In this document: one piece after another, positions 1 through 8,816 of the stretch
How the letters are laid out: each line of letters opens with the position of its first letter
How positions within the stretch are numbered: position 1 is the first letter of the stretch
DNA from: Sedimenticola thiotaurini
GTDB lineage: Bacteria > Pseudomonadota > Gammaproteobacteria > Chromatiales > Chromatiaceae
DNA length: 64,000 bases
Direction of reading: 5' to 3'
Assembly: GCF_001007875.1 (NCBI RefSeq)
Contig: NZ_CP011412.1
Coordinates: 496,001 to 560,000 of the forward strand
Translations under genes and position numbers: made by a program
Notes under the pieces: model-generated
Databases searched by the model: none
Seen by the model: the letters and a program-made list of their open reading frames with translations, nothing else
What the model was told of the DNA's origin: nothing

Positions 1-719
1 TAACTGGATTTATCTGGGATTCGGGTGTTTCTGTCTGCGCTTTTGAGTACAGCCGGTGGCGCGCTCAGACCACCTTTCAGAAATGGCAGCAGGTACTGGA
101 CAATGCCCTGTATATCGGTCGGGTCGCAATAACGACAGGATTCGATCATCTCCAGGGCATCGGTTCCCGCCAGGGTGAATGCCATCGCGCCGATTACAAA
201 ATGTACCCGCCAGGAGAGCTCTTCCTGGGAGAGGTCCGGAAGCGCTTTGGCCAGGGCGGCCCGATAACGCTTTTTAACCTCGTCGTACATGGGTGGCAGA
301 AAATCGTGGATATCCGGTCCAGGTTCGGCATGGGGTCTTCCCAGCAACTTGATGAAATTGGTGCCGCCCTGTTTCGGATCCAAGCTGGCCCTGAGTGCCG
401 GCTCCAAAAAGGCCTGGAGAATATCTTCCAGTGCCAGTGGAGTGTCGCCTGCCTTTCGCTCCAATGAATGGAGCATCTCTATGCGGGAACGATTCATCGG
501 TTCAACACGACGCCGGAAAACCGCTCGGTAGAGCTGGACCTTTGAGCCGAAGTGGTAATTGATTGCGGCCAGATTGACCTTGGCTTGGGAAGTGATGGTC
601 CGCATGGATGTGGCGGCGTAACCCTTCTCGGCAAAAATCTGCTCGGCAACGTCCAGAATCCGCTCCTTTGTTTCCGCTGGCGCTTTTAAATGGCAGCCAC
701 CGATATCATTTGCAACCAT
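1..719 (-). CDS. TetR/AcrR family repressor (3' end outside window)
   Basis: The minus-strand frame opens with ATG at 719 and is still open at base 1, so at least 239 residues are encoded and the C-terminus is missing here. The first 60 residues read as a TetR helix-turn-helix: ETKERILDVAEQIFAEKGY, then AATSMRTITSQAKVNLAAIN and YHFGSKVQLY. The rest is helical, as expected of a TetR ligand-binding and dimerisation domain. The gene is divergent from the TusA-like gene at 904. Its own promoter overlaps a perfect palindrome (788-799), so autorepression is likely. The ligand cannot be read from sequence. Confidence 0.9.
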   Translation of the reverse strand, partial: MVANDIGGCHLKAPAETKERILDVAEQIFAEKGYAATSMRTITSQAKVNLAAINYHFGSKVQLYRAVFRRRVEPMNRSRIEMLHSLERKAGDTPLALEDILQAFLEPALRASLDPKQGGTNFIKLLGRPHAEPGPDIHDFLPPMYDEVKKRYRAALAKALPDLSQEELSWRVHFVIGAMAFTLAGTDALEMIESCRYCDPTDIQGIVQYLLPFLKGGLSAPPAVLKSADRNTRIPDKSS

Positions 720-783
720 CGGGTTGGTACTGGAGAGGGTCACTGGATCGGATACCTTTTAATTTCTATTGACTTATTCGTGC

Positions 784-812
784 AGTTAAACGATCGTTTG
801 ATTTTTTGTCAA
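784..812 (-). promoter_or_regulatory. Promoter of the TetR gene overlapping a TetR-type operator
   Basis: On the minus strand TTGACA (812-807) is followed after 17 nt by TTAACT (789-784). The perfect 12-bp palindrome AAACGATCGTTT at 788-799 covers part of the spacer and touches the -10 box. A dimeric repressor bound there would block RNA polymerase. The site also lies upstream of the divergent TusA-like gene, so it may control both directions. The -35, spacing and palindrome are seen; repression is inferred from TetR family behaviour. Confidence 0.6.
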
Positions 813-903
813 GCCCCTATTTTACGCTAAGCTGGTGTAGTAGGTAAGGATCGTGCTAATTGCTGCATGTGCTATCTGAACCAGCGGGTTCCCGGAGGCT
901 GCA

Positions 904-1167
904 TTGTCAGAAGTTATTGAAACACTGAACTACGACCGGCTGCTTGATGTCAGCGGTCTGATCTGTCCCCTTCCGGTATTGAAAACCAAGGCGGCGCTCT
1001 CCCATATGGCGGTCGGCGAGGTATTGAAGGTGATCGTTACCCATCCGGATTCACGCCAGGAGTTTACGGTCCTTTGTCATTTGCCGGAGTTCGAGTTGCT
1101 GGCGCATCGGGAAGAGGGGGGAAGCTATCTTTACTGGATCAAAAAAACTGCCGGAAAGACGGTTTGA
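904..1167 (+). CDS. TusA/SirA-family sulfur carrier protein
   Basis: An 87-residue protein of the TusA fold with the family signature GLICPLPVLKTKAAL; Cys21 in CPLP is the residue that carries persulfide sulfur in TusA proteins. Length fits the family (75-90 residues). The start is a TTG at 904, with GGAGG at 895-899 only 4 nt upstream; no ATG lies before the conserved motif. It is followed by gloC and a hemerythrin gene on the same strand. TusA relatives act in tRNA thiolation, molybdenum cofactor delivery or sulfur oxidation, and which applies here cannot be told; the sequence is not close enough to E. coli TusA for that symbol. Confidence 0.85.
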   Translation: MSEVIETLNYDRLLDVSGLICPLPVLKTKAALSHMAVGEVLKVIVTHPDSRQEFTVLCHLPEFELLAHREEGGSYLYWIKKTAGKTV

Positions 1168-1247
1168 GCCGGCGCGCCGGATGGGCAAATGGGGGTGAAC
1201 TTCCGGTATACTCACCATCCTGTTTTTTATTCTCAGAACGGTCAAGT

Positions 1248-1877
1248 ATGAAATTTACTGTAATCCCAGTCACCCCGTTTGCCCAGAACTGTACGCTGCT
1301 CATCTGTGAAGAGACGGGCCGTGCTGCCGTTGTTGATCCTGGCGGCGATATCGAAACGATCCTGCATGAGGTGGAAGCACAGGGGGTAACCCTGGAGAAG
1401 ATTCTGATTACCCATGCCCATATCGATCACGCCGGTGCGGCGGGTGAGTTGTCCAGGCGGCTTGGAATTCCTATCGAAGGGCCGCACCGGGAAGATAAGT
1501 TCTGGATTGACGGATTGGCTGATCAGGCCAGTATGTTCGGCTTCCCACCCGCTGAGTTATTTGAGCCGACTCGTTGGCTTGATCAAGGCGACCTGGTGCA
1601 GGTTGGCAACCAGCAACTTGAAGTACGGCACTGCCCGGGGCACACGCCCGGACACGTTGTGTTTTATAGTCCGGTTGAGAAGATCGCCCTGGTGGGCGAT
1701 GTCCTGTTTAAGGGGTCGATCGGCCGAACAGACTTTCCAAAGGGTGATCATGACACCCTGTTACGCTCTATCCGCGAACAGCTTTGGAGCATGGGAGATG
1801 ATGTGGAATTTATTCCGGGACATGGACCGGTCTCCACCATTGGCCATGAGCGGGCAACCAACCCGTTCCTGAACTGA
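1248..1877 (+). CDS. gloC: Hydroxyacylglutathione hydrolase GloC (type II glyoxalase)
   Basis: A 209-residue metallo-beta-lactamase-fold hydrolase aligned along its length with E. coli YcbL/GloC. Metal ligands are visible: THAHIDH at residues 55-61, HCPGHTPGH near 125-133, GDVLFKG near 155, and FIPGHGP near the C-terminus. GloC hydrolyses S-D-lactoylglutathione, the last step of methylglyoxal detoxification, in the cytoplasm. The frame is open upstream, but family alignment places the start at the ATG at 1248 (KFTVIPVTPFAQNC). Persulfide dioxygenases (ETHE1) share the fold, but the SIGRTDFPKGDH segment matches GloC. Confidence 0.93.
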   Translation: MKFTVIPVTPFAQNCTLLICEETGRAAVVDPGGDIETILHEVEAQGVTLEKILITHAHIDHAGAAGELSRRLGIPIEGPHREDKFWIDGLADQASMFGFPPAELFEPTRWLDQGDLVQVGNQQLEVRHCPGHTPGHVVFYSPVEKIALVGDVLFKGSIGRTDFPKGDHDTLLRSIREQLWSMGDDVEFIPGHGPVSTIGHERATNPFLN

Positions 1878-1888
1878 GGCGTGGGCCG

Positions 1889-2362
1889 GTGAAACGCAGT
1901 GATCATCTTAAAACGCTCTCCTGGGAGCATCACGACGCCCTGAAGTTTGCACGCAATATCAAAAAAGGCATGAGTAACGGCACTGCGCCGGAGCGGATTG
2001 CCAACTATGCAATCTTCATTGTGGATACCCTGTTACGCCCCCACTTCGAACTGGAAGAGGAGTCCCTGGTCAAGCGACTGGATGCCAGTGAGGCGCAGGA
2101 TATTGTGGTGAGCCAGGTGCTTGATGATCATCAGGAGTTCTACCGCCTGGTGGCCGCGATCCGCAAAGGGGAAGGTGATCTTGGGCGGCTGCTCGAGTCG
2201 TTTGTTGATCTGCTTAAACGACATGTGAAATGGGAAGAGCAGCGGTTCTTCCCCTTTTGTGAGCGGGTACTCTCGGAAGAGCAGCTAAACCTGGTCAGCG
2301 GTGAGCTGGATCGGGGCCATCTACCGGGGCAAGTCGCCTGGGATGACCCGTTCTGGAACTGA
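1889..2362 (+). CDS. Hemerythrin-like domain protein
   Basis: A 157-residue protein that is almost entirely one hemerythrin/HHE domain. Likely diiron ligands are spread as expected: HHDALKF near residue 15, HFELEEE near 52, DDHQEFY near 75 and HVKWEEQRFFP near 113. Such proteins bind O2, NO or iron in the cytoplasm. The start is GTG at 1889, 11 nt after the gloC stop, so the TusA-like/gloC/hemerythrin row is probably one transcript. Oxygen sensing, NO detoxification and iron-cluster repair are all possible roles. Confidence 0.88.
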   Translation: MKRSDHLKTLSWEHHDALKFARNIKKGMSNGTAPERIANYAIFIVDTLLRPHFELEEESLVKRLDASEAQDIVVSQVLDDHQEFYRLVAAIRKGEGDLGRLLESFVDLLKRHVKWEEQRFFPFCERVLSEEQLNLVSGELDRGHLPGQVAWDDPFWN

Positions 2363-2379
2363 TTGGTACACAGCAGTGG

Positions 2380-3573
2380 TCAGTAAGCCAGTGCGGTACT
2401 GCCGGTATCCCATCGGCCACCCTCAGTTATCAATCTGGTCAGGCGGCCGACCCCCTCTTCAATCATCTCGATGCTGCTGTTGGAGAAGTTCAGGCGCATG
2501 CTGTTATCTGATTCTCCGTTGATATAGAACGCCTCGCCGGGGACAAAGGCGACCCCTTCAGCAATGGCAGCCCGAAACAGTTCCAGGGTGCTTTCGTTAC
2601 TGGACAGGGTGGCCCAAATAAACATGCCGCCCTGTGGTTTGGTGAACCGGATATTGTCCGCCAGGTGGCGGGTCAGTGCGGCCGACATGGCGTCCAGCCG
2701 TTCGCTGTAGGCGCGGCGGATCCTGTTCAGATGGGGTTCCAGGGCTCCGCTCTGCAGAAAACTGAGCACCAACTGCTGGTCATAACCACTGGAGTGCAGA
2801 TCAGCCGCCTGTTTCAGCTTCTCCACCACCTTGATGACTTCCCGGGGGGCGCTGATCCATCCCAGGCGCAGGGCAGGGGCAATGGTCTTGGAAAAGGAGC
2901 CGAAATGGATCACCCGCTCCGGACCCAGGGCCTGCAGCGTGGGCAACGGTTCGCCGGAGTAGCGCAGGGCAGAGTAGGGGGCATCCTCAAGTATCCAGAA
3001 ATTATACCGCTCCGCCAGATCGACCAGGCCTTTCCTGCGTTCCAGTGAGTAACTGGCACCGGTGGGATTCTGGAAATCGGTCACAGTATAGAAGCAGCGG
3101 ATCGGTTCCCGGCTGACAACGGCCTCCAGGGCATCCAGGTCCGGACCCTCTTCGTCAGAGGGGATGGAGAGCAGCGTGGCCTGGTTGGCCCGCAACACCT
3201 GTAACGCGCCCAGGTAAGTGGGCGCCTCCACCAGCACCTTGTCACCTGGATCGACCAGGCAGCGGACCACCAGATCCAGGGCCTGCTGGGAACCGGTGGT
3301 GACAACCACCTGGTCAGCGTGGGTTCCGGAAGCACTCAACTGTTCAGCGATATGGCGGCGCAGAGGCAACAGGCCGGCTGTTTCACCGTATTGATAGAGC
3401 CTGTTCCCCAGTTGCTGCTGCATATGTTCCGAAGCCAGTTCCAGTTCGCTTACTGGAAACAGATCAGGATCGGGCAGGCCACCGGCGAAAGAGATGATGT
3501 CGGGTTGCTGGGTAACCGCGAGTATGTCCCGGATGAAAGAGCTGTTCAGGTTGATTGTGCGTTGTGCAAACAT
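2380..3573 (-). CDS. PLP-dependent aminotransferase, class I/II (2-aminoadipate aminotransferase-like)
   Basis: A 397-residue fold-type I aminotransferase. Seen are GGLPDPDLFP (residues 31-40), QYGETAGLLPLRRHIAEQL, TTGSQQALDLV, FQNPTG, the EDAPYS loop and SFSKT with the PLP lysine near 229. The pattern matches LysN/2-aminoadipate aminotransferase and MocR-like C-terminal domains, whose substrates are aromatic, branched-chain or 2-amino-dicarboxylic acids. The frame extends 27 codons upstream, but the ATG at 3573 (FAQRTINLNSSFIRDIL) fits the family N-terminus. It is transcribed divergently from the AraC/GyrI regulator at 3686, a likely controller. Substrate is undetermined. Confidence 0.88.
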   Translation of the reverse strand: MFAQRTINLNSSFIRDILAVTQQPDIISFAGGLPDPDLFPVSELELASEHMQQQLGNRLYQYGETAGLLPLRRHIAEQLSASGTHADQVVVTTGSQQALDLVVRCLVDPGDKVLVEAPTYLGALQVLRANQATLLSIPSDEEGPDLDALEAVVSREPIRCFYTVTDFQNPTGASYSLERRKGLVDLAERYNFWILEDAPYSALRYSGEPLPTLQALGPERVIHFGSFSKTIAPALRLGWISAPREVIKVVEKLKQAADLHSSGYDQQLVLSFLQSGALEPHLNRIRRAYSERLDAMSAALTRHLADNIRFTKPQGGMFIWATLSSNESTLELFRAAIAEGVAFVPGEAFYINGESDNSMRLNFSNSSIEMIEEGVGRLTRLITEGGRWDTGSTALAY

Positions 3574-3685
3574 CTTGATATAGGTTGTCTGTTGTTTTTC
3601 TCTGCCTGGAGAATAGGCCAATCCGCGCCGAGGGATATTGATAGTATGGGGCAAATCATTTGTTCAAATGTGCTATTTTGATGCC

Positions 3686-4630
3686 ATGAGTCCGCGTCAG
3701 AACATTGCCTATGAACATCAGTCCCGTATCAACGAGGCGCTATATCGGATTCATGCCAATCTGTCTGAATCCCTGACGGTGGCTGAACTGGCTCGCAGTG
3801 CCTGCTATTCCCCTTACCACTTTCAACGTATTTTCAAACAGATAACCGGTGAAAGTGTGCATGACTATATCCGGCGTTGCCGCCTGGAATGGGCCGCCAA
3901 TCTGCTGATATACAATCCCAAAATGACCATTGTAGAGATTGGGGCGGAGTGCGGTTTCCACTCCAATGCGGCGTTCAATCACGCCTTCAAATCCTGGTTC
4001 AACTGCTCTCCAACCCAGTGGCGCCGGGAGGGATACGAAAATCGCAGCCGGACATTAAAGGCAGTCTGGTCTGCCTCGGCACAGAATCCCCATCGTCGCT
4101 ACTATCGGGATACCCTGGACAGCCACGTCCAGACAATCCAGCGCCAGGTGGAGATCAAGCGTCTGCCTGCTCAACCGGTGGCCTGTATCCGGCATGTGGG
4201 GTACGACCAGAGTATCAGTGAAGTGTGGGAGAGATTGCTGGATTGGGGGAGCGCCCACGGGATTGATGTCCATACCCAGCAGATGATTGCCCTGCACCAC
4301 AGCAACCCGGACCTGATTCCGATTGAGCAGTGCCGTTACGTCGCCTGCCTGAGTCTGCCGGAACGGGTCTACCCGGGCGACGGGGTCGGGGTGATGGAAA
4401 TACCTGGCGGACTGCACGCCTGTTGCCGTGCGGAGGGCGGTTTCGGAGACCTGCTCTATCTCATGCGCGATCTCTACATGTACTGGCTACCGGCCAGTGA
4501 TTATCGGGCCCGGAGTATCCCGCCCCATGCAGTTTACAGTGAAAATCACTTCATTAATCAGAGCGGCCTGTTCAAACTGGAGTTTCGCATCCCGGTGGCC
4601 CGGGACGCAGTCAGTGTCCATCGCTTTTGA
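3686..4630 (+). CDS. AraC family regulator with GyrI-like effector domain
   Basis: A 314-residue regulator with the AraC DNA-binding domain at the N-terminus: NLSESLTVAELARSACYSPY then HFQRIFKQITGESVHDYIR, and the second helix-turn-helix MTIVEIGAECGFHS. A linker of about 40 residues leads to a C-terminal GyrI-like small-molecule-binding domain (VACIRHVGYDQSISEVWERL onward). This is the arrangement of the Rob/SoxS-like GyrI subfamily, which senses hydrophobic compounds. The start at 3686 keeps the HTH intact; an in-frame ATG at 3668 is possible. It is divergent from the aminotransferase gene with about 110 bp between starts. Confidence 0.9.
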   Translation: MSPRQNIAYEHQSRINEALYRIHANLSESLTVAELARSACYSPYHFQRIFKQITGESVHDYIRRCRLEWAANLLIYNPKMTIVEIGAECGFHSNAAFNHAFKSWFNCSPTQWRREGYENRSRTLKAVWSASAQNPHRRYYRDTLDSHVQTIQRQVEIKRLPAQPVACIRHVGYDQSISEVWERLLDWGSAHGIDVHTQQMIALHHSNPDLIPIEQCRYVACLSLPERVYPGDGVGVMEIPGGLHACCRAEGGFGDLLYLMRDLYMYWLPASDYRARSIPPHAVYSENHFINQSGLFKLEFRIPVARDAVSVHRF

Positions 4631-4641
4631 AACTGATAAAT

Positions 4642-4660
4642 ACCTATTGAAACAGTAGGT
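4642..4660 (+). terminator. Possible hairpin after the AraC gene
   Basis: ACCTATTG (4642-4649) pairs with CAGTAGGT (4653-4660) across an AAA loop, with one wobble pair, 11 nt past the AraC stop. The T-rich run (4675-4682) lies 14 nt further on, so it is a weak terminator candidate at best. Confidence 0.25.
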
Positions 4661-4768
4661 TATCTTGGCGAGTGGTTTTTTATAGCCCCGCCTGATACAA
4701 GTCACAAACTGCCTGAAAATTGGCTCCGGGCACTGGAAATCCCTAATCCCTCCCCCTATGTTGGAGTT

Positions 4769-6133
4769 ATGAACAGGGCACTGAACGCGCTATCGGCCAG
4801 TGTGTTTCTCTTCCTACTTTGCGGTGGTGTGGCTTATTTCGTTCTTGTACCTGATGGCCGGTTGATTCATCTTCCCCTGCACGTTTTTGTGGAGACGATG
4901 GGGGCCTTTACCGCCCTGCTGATCGCCCTGCTGATCATCATGCTGAAAGTGTATGGACGGCTCCCGGTGCGGTATATCTGGGTGGTCAGCGCACTGGTGG
5001 GTATGGGGACGCTGGATGGTTTTCACGCCCTGTCAGCGGACCCCCACTATTTTATGTTGTTCCACTCCCTGGCGATGCTGCTGGGCGGGGTGATGGCCAC
5101 CCTGGTATGGATACCGGATCGAATAGCGCGTCAGGTGTCAGTTTATCGGTTGCAACTGCTGACCATGGTGCTGGCTCTGCTGCTTGGTGTGAGCATACCG
5201 ATGCTCGTATCTTCCTTACCCATGATCTCCAGTGACCAGAGTTTTACCCCGCAGGCAAACCTGATCAATAGCTTGGCAGGTCTGCTGTTCCTGGTTGCTG
5301 CGGTCAATTTTCTGTGTGCCAGATATGCTGATTCTGTAAAGGGCCGGACGATTTTTGCCACCCATTATCTGCTGCTGGCGATGTCCGGTCTGATGTTTCA
5401 GTTCTCGTTTCTTTGGGATGTGCTCTGGTGGCATTGGCACCTGTTGCGGTTTACCGCCTATCTCATGGTCCTGTTCTATCTCTTTCTGTTCTCCCGTTCG
5501 GAAGAGCGGCAGCTGCTGGCACTCAATACCAAGCTCGAAGAGCAGGTCCTGAGACGTACCAGCCAATTGAACAGAGAACTCAGGGCACGCAAAAGGATCG
5601 AGAAGCGGTTAAAGCACCAGGCTACCCACGATCCGTTGACAGGGCTCTACAATCGCAACGAGCTGGAACGGCGCATTGCCGACGATCTGGCACGTGCCTC
5701 CCGCTACAACCATCCCATCTCTATTTTCATGGTGGATATCGATCACTTTAAAGATATCAATGACCGTTATGGCCATGTCAATGGCGATCGGGTTTTGTGC
5801 CGGGTTGCTGATGAGTTGGAGCGCTCCCTGCGTAAGACCGACTATGTGGCCCGTTATGGCGGCGAGGAGTTCCTGATAGTTCTTCCGGAGACGCCGCTGG
5901 CAATGGCGGTTGAACTGGGTGAACGCCTGCGACACCAGGTGGCTAGCCAGCGGATCGATCTGGCCGGTACGTCGGTAAGCGTGACCGTCAGTATTGGCGT
6001 AGCCAGTTATCCAGAGATTGACAGTGATCGGCATAAACTGTTGGATGCTGCAGATATGGCCATGTACCAGGCCAAGCATGATGGTCGCAACTGCCTGCGC
6101 AGTGCTGTCTCCAGCGCCAGCTTGAGCTCATAG
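4769..6133 (+). CDS. Membrane diguanylate cyclase (7TM-type sensor plus GGDEF)
   Basis: A 454-residue inner-membrane enzyme that should make c-di-GMP from two GTP. Residues 1-245 hold about seven or eight hydrophobic helices, resembling MASE-type membrane sensors; the GMGTLDGFHAL segment at 78-88 recalls MASE3, though I cannot confirm the family. A helix with charged heptads (245-285) links to the GGDEF domain. The active motif is GGEEF (364-368) and the inhibitory I-site RKTD (355-358) sits five residues ahead, so product inhibition is expected. The start ATG at 4769 follows TTGGAGTT, a usable ribosome site. No partner gene is adjacent. Confidence 0.92.
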   Translation: MNRALNALSASVFLFLLCGGVAYFVLVPDGRLIHLPLHVFVETMGAFTALLIALLIIMLKVYGRLPVRYIWVVSALVGMGTLDGFHALSADPHYFMLFHSLAMLLGGVMATLVWIPDRIARQVSVYRLQLLTMVLALLLGVSIPMLVSSLPMISSDQSFTPQANLINSLAGLLFLVAAVNFLCARYADSVKGRTIFATHYLLLAMSGLMFQFSFLWDVLWWHWHLLRFTAYLMVLFYLFLFSRSEERQLLALNTKLEEQVLRRTSQLNRELRARKRIEKRLKHQATHDPLTGLYNRNELERRIADDLARASRYNHPISIFMVDIDHFKDINDRYGHVNGDRVLCRVADELERSLRKTDYVARYGGEEFLIVLPETPLAMAVELGERLRHQVASQRIDLAGTSVSVTVSIGVASYPEIDSDRHKLLDAADMAMYQAKHDGRNCLRSAVSSASLSS

Positions 6134-6155
6134 GTTATCAGGGTGTAGCGGCTGG

Positions 6156-7067
6156 TTATCTGATTTCAGCTTCCTGCTTGAAACGTTTTCTGGAATCCAG
6201 AGTGAAGATGGTCAGTCCCAGCCAGATCAGGATAAAGGTATGCAGGTGGTGGTTTGAAAAGGGCTCGTTGAACAGAAATACCGCCAACAGAAATTGGCAG
6301 GTAGGATTGAGATACTGCACCAGACCCAGTGTGCCCAGGCGCAGACGCTTGGAGGCGGAGGTGAACAGAATCAAGGGCAGGGCAGTTACCAGCCCGGAAC
6401 TGATCAGCAACAGATCGAAAGTGATCTCTCCACTGCCAAAAACCAGTACACCCTGGTGCTTCAGATAGAACAGGTAGATCGCCGCTAATGGTGCCAGAAA
6501 CAGGCACTCCATGGTGAGTCCCACCAGGGCCGAGACCGCCACTTTCTTCCGCACCAGGCTGTAAAATCCGAACGATAGGGAGAGTAACAGGGCAATCCAG
6601 GGCAGTTGCTGAAATGCAACCAGGAGGTTCAGTACGCCGAGGCTGACCAGCAGCAGCGAAATCATCTGATTCCGGTTCAGCCGTTCATCGAGAAACAGGC
6701 GGCCCAGCACCACCATGATAATAGGCATGATGTAATAACCCATGCTGGCTTCCAGTGCTTTGCCGTTGTTAACGGCCCAGATAAAGCCAAGCCAGTTGAC
6801 CGAGACCAGTAGTGAGCTGAGCAGCAGGGTCAGCTGAATCCTGAAATTGCGGAACAGAGTGATAAAGGTTCGGAGTTGTCCGGTGACACCCACCAGCAGC
6901 AGAGTAAGCAGGAGTGACCAGATGGCCCGGTGGGCCAGGATCTCCAGTGCTGGTGCCTCACCAATGGCCCGATAGTAGAGGGGGGAAAGGCCCCAGATAA
7001 CGAAGGCGCCAAGCGCATTCAGAACGCCGATTTTTGTCTCATGGTCGGATGTTGCTGTCTGCTTCAT
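6156..7067 (-). CDS. rarD: RarD, EamA-family transporter
   Basis: A 303-residue protein with about ten transmembrane helices in two EamA repeats. The N-terminal block GVLNALGAFVIWGLSPLYY and the HRAIWSLLL segment match RarD of enterobacteria, named for a chloramphenicol-sensitivity locus; its natural substrate is not established. The frame continues upstream for 45 codons of low-complexity sequence; the ATG at 7067 gives the family length. Its neighbour upstream on the same strand is an Lrp-type regulator, so an amino-acid-related export role is plausible but unproven. Confidence 0.88.
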   Translation of the reverse strand: MKQTATSDHETKIGVLNALGAFVIWGLSPLYYRAIGEAPALEILAHRAIWSLLLTLLLVGVTGQLRTFITLFRNFRIQLTLLLSSLLVSVNWLGFIWAVNNGKALEASMGYYIMPIIMVVLGRLFLDERLNRNQMISLLLVSLGVLNLLVAFQQLPWIALLLSLSFGFYSLVRKKVAVSALVGLTMECLFLAPLAAIYLFYLKHQGVLVFGSGEITFDLLLISSGLVTALPLILFTSASKRLRLGTLGLVQYLNPTCQFLLAVFLFNEPFSNHHLHTFILIWLGLTIFTLDSRKRFKQEAEIR

Positions 7068-7222
7068 CAAGTCACGGGTTCCCGGGTGGGGTTGATTTTC
7101 TGTGGCGGATAGCATGATCGGAACCGGGACGGCTGGACCTGGATTCCCGGTAAGGATGCGGGTTCGGGCCTGTGTGCGGAGAGCCCTGCTGCCACGCGGC
7201 AAACATTATGTCCGACAGATGA

Positions 7223-7690
7223 CTAGAGTTTGATCGCGGTCTCGAATTTTACACGATCCAGTGAGATCAGGCTGCGAAATTTCCTCAGATTGGATTGCTT
7301 ATACAGCACCTTTTGGGTAAATGCCTCATAGGCCTGCATGTCTGGCACCGAGACCACCAGGATAAAATCCACCTCACCGGTGACGGCGTAACATTGGGTC
7401 ACCTCGGGCGACCCCAGTATCACCTTGCGGAACTGTGATGCCAGCTCCAGATGATCACGCTCCATCTCCACTTCCACAATGATATTTATCTGATGTCCGG
7501 CCACCCGGGGATCAATGATGGAGACGTCCGATGTGATGACACCCTCGCTACGCAGGCGGTTCACCCGGCGCAGACAGGCGGGTGGAGAGAGCCCGACCTG
7601 TTCTGCCAACTTCAGGTTGCTGATTCTATTGTTTTTTTGCAGTTGGTTGAGGATGCGGCGATCGATCCGGTCTGGAGTGAATCTATTCAT
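7223..7690 (-). CDS. Lrp/AsnC family transcriptional regulator
   Basis: A 155-residue protein with the Lrp layout: N-terminal winged HTH (DRRILNQLQKNNRISNLKLA, then GLSPPACLRRVNRLRSEGVI) and C-terminal RAM ligand domain (QCYAVTGEVDFILVV). The HTH segment PPACLRRVNRL is close to Lrp subfamily members that sense leucine, lysine or other amino acids. It is divergent from the gene at 7851, with an AT-rich operator-like region between. Likely autoregulated and controlling rarD and/or 7851. Which amino acid is sensed is unknown. Confidence 0.92.
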   Translation of the reverse strand: MNRFTPDRIDRRILNQLQKNNRISNLKLAEQVGLSPPACLRRVNRLRSEGVITSDVSIIDPRVAGHQINIIVEVEMERDHLELASQFRKVILGSPEVTQCYAVTGEVDFILVVSVPDMQAYEAFTQKVLYKQSNLRKFRSLISLDRVKFETAIKL

Positions 7691-7790
7691 GATTAATTAA
7701 ATTAAATAATTTATATAAAAAATGAAATTTAATTATAAATTAATCTGAAAATCAAAATTTAATTAAATCAGTGGGGGTTATTAAAATATC
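7691..7790. promoter_or_regulatory. AT-rich divergent control region next to the Lrp-type gene
   Basis: In 7691-7770 only 6 of 80 bases are G or C, a sharp contrast with the GC-rich flanks. It carries GATTAATT (7691-7698) and its inverted copy AATTAATC (7738-7745), plus several TTTAATTA motifs. Lrp proteins bind arrays of AT-rich sites on one DNA face and bend DNA, so this is most likely the autoregulatory region and the promoter of the divergent gene at 7851. Confidence 0.55.
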
Positions 7791-7850
7791 GTGCTTCACT
7801 TCTGCTGGCTACAATGTGTGCCTTGACTACGTCTGCTTGAGAACAGCTAT

Positions 7851-8816
7851 ATGAAACAGTGGTTCCGGGAGTTGTTGCTGGAGATCTATCAGGTAACCAG
7901 CACACTGTTCAAAATCATGATACCGACACTGCTGCTGGTGAAACTGCTGGAGGAGCTTGGCGGCGTTGAGGTGATTGCCTGGCTGCTGGGTCCGGTGATG
8001 ACCTTAGTGGGGTTGCCGGAGTCCATGTCCCTGGTCTGGGCAACCACCCTGATGACCAATATCTACACCGGGATGGTGATCTTCTTTAACCAGGCGCCGC
8101 TGGAACAGCTGACGGTTGCCCAGGTGACGGTGCTGGGTACCATGATGTTACTTGCCCATACCCTGCCGATCGAGGCGCGGATCGCCCAGAAGGCGGGGGT
8201 CAGGCTGGCTGTTACCTTGTTTATCCGACTCTTCAGTGCGGTGCTGCTTGGCTACATACTGCACCATCTCTACGCCTGGGGCGACTGGTTGCAGGAGCCG
8301 GCCCGGATGGTCTGGCAGCCGGCTGAGACGGACACCGGCCTGATCGCCTGGGCAGTGAGCCAACTGGAGAGCCTCGGTGTGATCCTGGTAATCATCTCTC
8401 TACTGTTGACCAGCCTGAAGCTGTTGCGTCTGCTGGGAGTGGAGCGCCTGCTGCAGTGGTTGTTGCAGCCGCTGTTGAGAATGATGGGTATCGGCCGTGC
8501 CGCGACCACCATCACCATCGTAGGTTTTACCCTGGGGATCGCTTTCGGTGGCGGTTTGCTGATCAAGGAGGCACGGGCGGGGCATGTTCCCTACCGGGAT
8601 GTTTTCAGCGCCATGACCTTGCTGGCACTCTGTCACAGCATGATTGAAGACACCTTGCTGATACTGTTACTGGGCGCCGATATGAGTGGTATTTTCTGGA
8701 TGCGCATGATCTACGGCTTTGCGGCGGTGGCACTGATCAGTCGTCTATTGGCCGTCAGTAGTGAACGGTTCCACCGCCGTTACCTGGTTCACTCACTGGA
8801 GGCGGCAAAGCCGTGA
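7851..8816 (+). CDS. Nucleoside-recognition (Gate) domain membrane protein
   Basis: A 321-residue integral membrane protein with about eight hydrophobic helices forming two related halves: residues 15-150 (MIPTLLLVKLLEELGGVEVI, then TTLMTNIYTG) and 165-315 (LGVERLLQWLLQPLLRMMGI, TLGIAFGGGLLIKEA, LCHSMIEDTLLI). This is the nucleoside-recognition/spore-maturation A-B type fold, found in nucleoside transporters and in small-molecule carriers of unknown substrate. It is transcribed divergently from the Lrp-type regulator. Family-level call only. Confidence 0.8.
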   Translation: MKQWFRELLLEIYQVTSTLFKIMIPTLLLVKLLEELGGVEVIAWLLGPVMTLVGLPESMSLVWATTLMTNIYTGMVIFFNQAPLEQLTVAQVTVLGTMMLLAHTLPIEARIAQKAGVRLAVTLFIRLFSAVLLGYILHHLYAWGDWLQEPARMVWQPAETDTGLIAWAVSQLESLGVILVIISLLLTSLKLLRLLGVERLLQWLLQPLLRMMGIGRAATTITIVGFTLGIAFGGGLLIKEARAGHVPYRDVFSAMTLLALCHSMIEDTLLILLLGADMSGIFWMRMIYGFAAVALISRLLAVSSERFHRRYLVHSLEAAKP

